From Mageeibacillus sp. UBA1193 (GTDB lineage Bacteria > Bacillota > Clostridia > Saccharofermentanales > Saccharofermentanaceae): DNA of 19,505 bases. The notes beneath the pieces are model-generated. The model was not told the DNA's origin, searched no databases, and was given only the letters and a program-made list of their open reading frames with translations. Numbering within the stretch: the stretch's first letter is position 1; each line of letters opens with the position of its first letter. The stretch is taken from the NCBI GenBank assembly GCA_002310155.1, contig DBYF01000033.1, forward strand, positions 5,081 to 24,585, given 5' to 3'. Positions 15,266 to 19,505 of this stretch are shown here, in pieces. The position numbers and the translations under genes were made by a program.

Positions 15266-16585
15266 ATGCACGTCGCCGGCATCGTAGCTGAATATAATCC
15301 ATTCCACAACGGACATCTGCGCCTGATCCGGAAGATCCGGGAGGAGCTCGGGGAGAATACTCCCGTCGTGGTCATCATGAGCGGCGAATTTGTCCAGCGC
15401 GGCATCCCGGCCATTACAGACCGCACCTCCAGAACATGTGCTCTTCTTTCGAGAGGTGTGGATGTAGTCTTTGAACTTCCGTTTACATTCGCCACAGGAT
15501 CCGCTGACCGCTTCGCGCTTGGTGCCATCCGTTCTCTGATCGGATCGGGTGCCGTCACCGACCTTTATTTCGGAGCCGAACACGATTCTCTTTCGGATCT
15601 TTCTTTTATTGCGAAGACCGACTTCGAATCCGATCCTGCGTTTTTAGACAAACTCGAGCAGTTCCAGAAGGAAGGACTCTCCTACGCGGCATCCTGGCAG
15701 GCTGCTGCGGCAAATATCCTTGAGTCCGAGCCGAATGGTTCTTCTCCGGTCTCATCTTCCGAGTTTGCGGACATTCTCCGTGAACCCAACAACATCCTTG
15801 CGATCTCATATCTGCGCGAGCTGGACAGAAGCGGTTCCTCGATCGTTCCGCATCTCATCCACCGCGAAGATTCCTACCACAACGAAGTTCTGAAGGAAGG
15901 CGCTTTCCCGAGTGCCACCGCGATCCGTAAAACGATCCTGGAAAAGTATTCCGGTTCCAACAAGGGTGATTTCATCCGTTCTCTCGGTGATCTTCTCCCA
16001 TATGTACCTTCCGCAATGCTCTCCGAGATGCTGCATCTCTGGAACGGAAACACCATCCCCATGAGTGAAAATGACCTGATCCGGTATGTTCTGCCGCTTC
16101 TTCGCAGCACCTCCACGGAGGATCTTTCCGGGACTGCCCACATGGGCGCCCAGCTTGCAGGGCATCTTAAGACTTCTGTCCGATCCCTTCACTACGATCC
16201 TTCCCGTCCGGTCGCAGAGTCATTCCGCGACGCGGTCACGACGAAGTGCTTTTCCTACACGAGGATCCTGCGTGCGTTATCTTCCCTCGCCATCGGCCAG
16301 AAGGAAGAAGATCTCCTTCGTCTGGATTCACCGCGGTATCTTCGTCTCCTCGGCTTCTCCGAGCAGGGCAGGTTAGTACTTAAGACCATGCGTAAGGATT
16401 CTGCGCTGCCCATTCTCTCCAGAGCTTCCGATGCGTTTCACCATGGCAAAGATTCCGTCTTCTCCAGAATGGATGAGCTGGACCGTCTGTCCCATGACTG
16501 GTGGACGCAGCAGGCACGCGGCACTTTCGAAGAAGACTTTAAGCGCGAAGTGATCCAGTACAAGCGCAACCGTCTCTACCGCTGA
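15266..16585 (+). CDS. tmcAL: tRNA(Met) cytidine acetate ligase
   Basis: TmcAL (B. subtilis YlbM) activates acetate with ATP and transfers it to the wobble cytidine of elongator tRNA(Met), giving N4-acetylcytidine. It is the only plus-strand gene here. From the chosen ATG the protein (439 residues) begins MHVAGIVAEYNPFHNGHLRL, with the nucleotidyltransferase HNGH motif at 15-18, then VVIMSGEFVQRGIPAI, VFELPFTFATGSADRFA, LYFGAEHD, REPNNILAISYLREL, HREDSYHNE and PSATAIRK. The start at 15266 fits the family N-terminus and has GGAGG four to five nt upstream; a GTG at 15233 would add 11 residues that do not resemble the family. It ends in a shared bidirectional terminator. Confidence 0.96.
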   Translation: MHVAGIVAEYNPFHNGHLRLIRKIREELGENTPVVVIMSGEFVQRGIPAITDRTSRTCALLSRGVDVVFELPFTFATGSADRFALGAIRSLIGSGAVTDLYFGAEHDSLSDLSFIAKTDFESDPAFLDKLEQFQKEGLSYAASWQAAAANILESEPNGSSPVSSSEFADILREPNNILAISYLRELDRSGSSIVPHLIHREDSYHNEVLKEGAFPSATAIRKTILEKYSGSNKGDFIRSLGDLLPYVPSAMLSEMLHLWNGNTIPMSENDLIRYVLPLLRSTSTEDLSGTAHMGAQLAGHLKTSVRSLHYDPSRPVAESFRDAVTTKCFSYTRILRALSSLAIGQKEEDLLRLDSPRYLRLLGFSEQGRLVLKTMRKDSALPILSRASDAFHHGKDSVFSRMDELDRLSHDWWTQQARGTFEEDFKREVIQYKRNRLYR

Positions 16586-16647
16586 TCCTTCTTTTCCTTC
16601 TGAAAAGCACTTTTACCGGAGTTTCATTGATTGTTCTCATAAAGAAA

Positions 16648-16682
16648 AGGACTGTCTCATTTCTGAGACAGTCCTCTTTTTT
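16648..16682. terminator. Strong bidirectional intrinsic terminator
   Basis: AGGACTGTCTCA (16648-16659) and TGAGACAGTCCT (16664-16675) form a perfect 12-bp stem with a TTTC loop. On the plus strand it is followed by C and six T (16677-16682), and on the minus strand by TTTTCTTT. It lies between the converging ends of tmcAL and the Cna-B gene and can end both transcripts. Confidence 0.92.
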
Positions 16683-16708
16683 GATCATTTGCTGATGCCG
16701 TGATCCGC

Positions 16709-19505
16709 TTACTCAGCGTGGCGCTCTGTGCGGCGCTTTCTGAGAAGTACCACAACTACCGCGGCAGAAGCTGCGATGAACAGTGTTGCCACCGGAACCA
16801 TCGACTGGCCGCCGACATCACCGGTCTTGACGATCTGTTTGCCTCTTGCCGAGGTGATGACTTCAAATTCGATCGTGTAAGACGAACCGTCTTTGTACTT
16901 GATCACTGCACGGTGAACGCCCAGTGTCAGACCTTCGATCGTTTCCGGAGTGAACTCAACAGTGCCGTCCGGCTTCTTCTTGTAGTCTTCCGGAGAGACC
17001 GGCGTATCATCGATCGTTACGCTTACGATCTCCTTATCCGGTGTCGGAGTCGGTGTGTCACCTTCCGACGGTCTTGTCGCGTCATTCTCGCTCGGAGCAG
17101 AAGATTCAGTCGGCTGAGTACCTGTCGAATCAGAAGACTTCGTACCCGTCGGAGACGTAGAGGAAGACTCTGATGTTTCACTCGAGGACTCACTCGTGGA
17201 TTCACTCGAGGATTCGCTCGGCTGTGTGGACTTGGTGTAAGTATTCGTGATCACGATCTCTTTCTGAGTCGCGTCCGTAAGCTCTACACTTGCGCCACTG
17301 TTAGAAACAGTCAGATCATAATCCTTGATCTCAGCGCCGTCCTTGTCCTCAGTAACCGTGTAGGTATCCAGTTCAAGATCTGTCAGTTCATGTGATCCTG
17401 CGCCCTGGATCTCGAATGTCGCTACATAACCCTTCGTACCGGTTACCGTGAACTTGTACGACTTGGAAGACGCGTCCGCCGGAGCATCCGCACCGAGCGC
17501 CTTCGTAACTTTCAGGCTGCCCTTGACCGGTGCCGGCTTCGTATACGTATTCGTAAAGGTCGTTGTCAGACCATCCGCACTGGTCACCATACTGGTCTGA
17601 GAATAATCAGCCGGCATGCTGCCCTCTGTCCACGTGTACACGATCAAATTCTTGTTAGAATCGAACTTCGGCAGATTGTCAACTGTCTCCTCCCAGTTAT
17701 TCGCATCACTCAAAGTAACTACCGTACCGTTGCTCAGAGTGAACTGCAGGCTCGAAGGACGCTTCTGATCCGCATTGTTGTTATCGTCCCAGACCTTCTT
17801 GACCGTGGCGGAAGTCTTCTCACGGGACAGATCATAGGTATTCGTGATCGTCGTAGTCAGACCATCCGTGCTCAACTGGCTGGATTTCATCGTATAGCCT
17901 GCCGGCATACTTCCCTCAACCCAGGAGTAGTTGATCTTAGCACCGGAATCATATTCCGGAAGTCCGGTAACAGAGGCCGTCCAGCTGTTTCCATCATTCA
18001 GTGTCACAGTAGTCTTCTCCGAACCGTTAGCCATAAGCTTGACTGTCAGATCAGTCGGGCGGTTTGTCTCAGCGCCGGCATCATCCCAGACCTTAACGAC
18101 CGTCAGATCGATCGTCGAAGCAACATGGGTATTTGTGAGCGTCGTCACTGTTCCCACCTGATCGACTGCTGTAAGTGTATAGCCCGACGGCAGAGCATTT
18201 GAATCTTCCAGCCAGCTGTAGACATTGTCTGTCGTGCCATCCTTAGCCGGCAGATTATCTACTGTCGCTGTCCAGTTGTTTGCCTCACTCAGCGTTACAT
18301 CAGAATAATACGAACCATTCTTCAGAAGCTGTACTGTCAGTTCGGTAGGACGGAGTCCATCCTGGTTGTTGCTGTCGTTCCAGACCTTCTTCACGGTTGC
18401 TTCTGTCGTAGCTACGACCGTGTACTTGTTCGTGATCGTAGTCGCCGTTCCCGCCTTATTGATCGAAGCGAGAGTATAGCCTGTCGGCACGGATCCTTCT
18501 GTCCATGTGTAGGAGATCTCTGTGCCATTATCGTACTTCGGCATCTGCGTATAAGTATACGACCATCCGTTAGCGTCACTCAGTGCCACTTCATCGATCT
18601 GTATACCATCCTTCAGAAGCTGTACTTTCAGTTCAGTCGGGCGCTGTCCGGCAGCATTGTTGTTATCGTCCCATACCTTCTTGACGGAGATATCAACCTC
18701 TTCAGCAGCATGAGTATTTGTCAATGTTGTCGTTGTACCGCTCTTAGATGTACGCAGCGTGTATCCCGTAATGGAATCCTCCGTCCATGTGTAGTTGATC
18801 GTGTTGCCGGCTGCGTCAACCTTCGGAAGATTATCAAACGTAGCTTTCCATCCGTTATTGGCATTCAGCGTAGTTTCCTTGATCTGCGATCCATCCGCGA
18901 GGAGCTGAACCTTCAGTTCGGTCGGACGCTTACCATCCTGGTTATTGCTGTCGTCCCAGACCTTCACAACGGAAGCTTCTGTCATTTCCACGGTCTTCAA
19001 CTTATTCACGAATGTCGTCAGGCCATTGGCAGTGACTGTTACATTGTCGAGTTCGTAGTCTGTAACCACAGGTTCAGTCCAGGCGTAAACGATCTCCGTG
19101 CCCCCGTTCTTGTACTTCGCAAGGTTCGGTACGCTCGCCTGCCAGCTGTTAGTGTCATTCAGAACAACAGAAGCTACATTCGTTCCATCTGCGGTGAGCG
19201 TTACTGTCAGGCTCGAAGGACGCTTGCCGGCTGCGTTGTTGTTGTCGTTCCAGTCTTTCTTGACGCTTAAAGTTACCACTTCCGCAGTATGTGTATTCGT
19301 TAGAGTAGTCGTAGTACCTGTCTTTTCGGTAAGCTGGGTGTAACCGTTAACATCTTCCTCCCACCAGGTATACTCGATCTCACGGGTGCCATCGAACTTC
19401 GGAAGATTTCCGATAGTGACAGTCCAGTTATTGGCATCATTCAGAGTCTTCGTTTCGATCGCAGTACCATCTTGCAGAAGTTTGACTGTCAACGATGCAG
19501 GACGC
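16709..19505 (-). CDS. Cna-B repeat surface adhesin with LPXTG-like anchor, 5' part beyond the window
   Basis: About 931 C-terminal residues are visible; the N-terminus, signal peptide and any binding domain lie beyond base 19505. From the right edge there is a partial and then six full Cna-B type repeats of 95-99 residues, each with a first-strand Lys in VKKVWDD-like text, a central YTWTEGS-type Glu and a last-strand Asn in TLTNTH-like text. These are the residues that form intramolecular Lys-Asn isopeptide bonds in the family. A different beta domain follows (LKVTKALGAD to ITNTYTK), then a Ser/Thr/Glu/Pro-rich wall-spanning linker, a small X2-like beta domain (VSVTIDDTPVSPEDY to EFEVI), the variant sorting signal IVKTGD, a membrane helix and the tail RKRRTERHAE. 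It is a sortase-anchored stalk; the ligand is unknown. The first complete codon is at 19504. Confidence 0.92.
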   Translation of the reverse strand, partial: RPASLTVKLLQDGTAIETKTLNDANNWTVTIGNLPKFDGTREIEYTWWEEDVNGYTQLTEKTGTTTTLTNTHTAEVVTLSVKKDWNDNNNAAGKRPSSLTVTLTADGTNVASVVLNDTNSWQASVPNLAKYKNGGTEIVYAWTEPVVTDYELDNVTVTANGLTTFVNKLKTVEMTEASVVKVWDDSNNQDGKRPTELKVQLLADGSQIKETTLNANNGWKATFDNLPKVDAAGNTINYTWTEDSITGYTLRTSKSGTTTTLTNTHAAEEVDISVKKVWDDNNNAAGQRPTELKVQLLKDGIQIDEVALSDANGWSYTYTQMPKYDNGTEISYTWTEGSVPTGYTLASINKAGTATTITNKYTVVATTEATVKKVWNDSNNQDGLRPTELTVQLLKNGSYYSDVTLSEANNWTATVDNLPAKDGTTDNVYSWLEDSNALPSGYTLTAVDQVGTVTTLTNTHVASTIDLTVVKVWDDAGAETNRPTDLTVKLMANGSEKTTVTLNDGNSWTASVTGLPEYDSGAKINYSWVEGSMPAGYTMKSSQLSTDGLTTTITNTYDLSREKTSATVKKVWDDNNNADQKRPSSLQFTLSNGTVVTLSDANNWEETVDNLPKFDSNKNLIVYTWTEGSMPADYSQTSMVTSADGLTTTFTNTYTKPAPVKGSLKVTKALGADAPADASSKSYKFTVTGTKGYVATFEIQGAGSHELTDLELDTYTVTEDKDGAEIKDYDLTVSNSGASVELTDATQKEIVITNTYTKSTQPSESSSESTSESSSETSESSSTSPTGTKSSDSTGTQPTESSAPSENDATRPSEGDTPTPTPDKEIVSVTIDDTPVSPEDYKKKPDGTVEFTPETIEGLTLGVHRAVIKYKDGSSYTIEFEVITSARGKQIVKTGDVGGQSMVPVATLFIAASAAVVVVLLRKRRTERHAE
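17177..17221. repeat. 12-bp tandem repeat in the Ser-rich linker
   Basis: About 3.75 units of a 12-bp motif (TTCACTCGAGGA and close variants) lie inside the adhesin gene and encode a Ser/Glu/Thr repeat of the wall-spanning linker. Such tracts can change length by slippage without breaking the frame, because the unit is a multiple of three. Confidence 0.7.
17543..19505 (-). repeat. Array of Cna-B repeats, period 285-297 bp
   Basis: Six full repeats and one partial, measured from the Trp of the VW(D/N)D motif: successive spacings are 98, 95, 97, 98 and 99 residues. Short DNA blocks near each repeat start are close to identical (for example TCCCAGACCTTCTTGAC and relatives at about 17788, 18083, 18375, 18668, 18953 and 19248), while the middles diverge. 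The repeats are therefore old, not recently copied. The array may continue past the window edge. Confidence 0.88.

Larger units (their letters stand above)
917..16610. repeat. Dispersed octamer AAAAGCAC, 13 copies
   Basis: Exact copies on the plus strand: 917-924, 2416-2423, 7632-7639, 11159-11166, 13532-13539, 14275-14282, 15176-15183 and 16603-16610. On the minus strand (GTGCTTTT on plus): 1354-1361, 3089-3096, 12822-12829, 12993-13000 and 16246-16253. Six extend to GAAAAGCACT (at 2415, 3088, 14274, 15175, 16245 and 16602). Chance expectation for an 8-mer on both strands of this length is about 0.6. The role is unknown. Confidence 0.75.

Noticed and set aside
17543..19505. Regular repeats that might suggest a CRISPR array
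   Set aside because: The period is about 290 bp and the frame stays open; these are protein-domain repeats.

Overview
The window looks like chromosomal DNA of a Gram-positive, low-to-medium GC anaerobe, most likely class Clostridia. The reasons are strong AAGGAG-type ribosome binding sites, TmcAL (YlbM) instead of TmcA, PcrA with its Firmicutes-type C-terminal module, an ECF transporter S component, a CmpB-family membrane protein, and a sortase-anchored Cna-B adhesin next to cohesin-like and cadherin-like envelope proteins. No finer taxonomic claim is possible from the sequence alone. I see no insertion sequence, phage gene, CRISPR array or RNA gene. Gene density is high, and no gene-free stretch exceeds about 135 bases.

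Layout. Thirteen real genes are present; all but one (tmcAL) are on the minus strand. Reading in transcription order from the right edge, the first is a very large Cna-B repeat surface protein, cut by the window edge, with a variant sorting signal. It converges with tmcAL on the plus strand, and the two share a strong bidirectional terminator. Divergent from tmcAL is a minus-strand run: a membrane-anchored 460-residue protein of unknown function, a CmpB-family membrane protein, an ECF S component (with its own promoter) and pcrA. Then come dgt and yfbR, two HD-superfamily deoxynucleotide hydrolases placed side by side, followed closely by an 851-residue membrane-anchored glucosaminidase with a cadherin-like domain. 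A good sigma-A type promoter starts the last block: a cohesin-like plus cadherin-like membrane protein, a GtrA-family membrane protein (stop and start coupled), folC, a TPR/transmembrane protein of unknown function and thrC, which runs off the left edge.

How the genes work together. The dgt-yfbR pair degrades deoxynucleotides (dGTP to deoxyguanosine; dNMPs to deoxynucleosides) and lies downstream of a DNA repair helicase. The glucosaminidase, the cohesin-like protein, GtrA and the Cna-B adhesin all concern the cell envelope, and two of them share a cadherin-like module. folC, thrC and tmcAL are housekeeping genes for folate, threonine and tRNA modification.

The most striking unexplained signal is at DNA level. 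The octamer AAAAGCAC occurs 13 times on the two strands (chance expectation about 0.6), in several genes, several reading frames, both orientations and in intergenic DNA. Six of the copies extend to the same 10-mer GAAAAGCACT. This looks like a genome-wide iterated word of unknown role.
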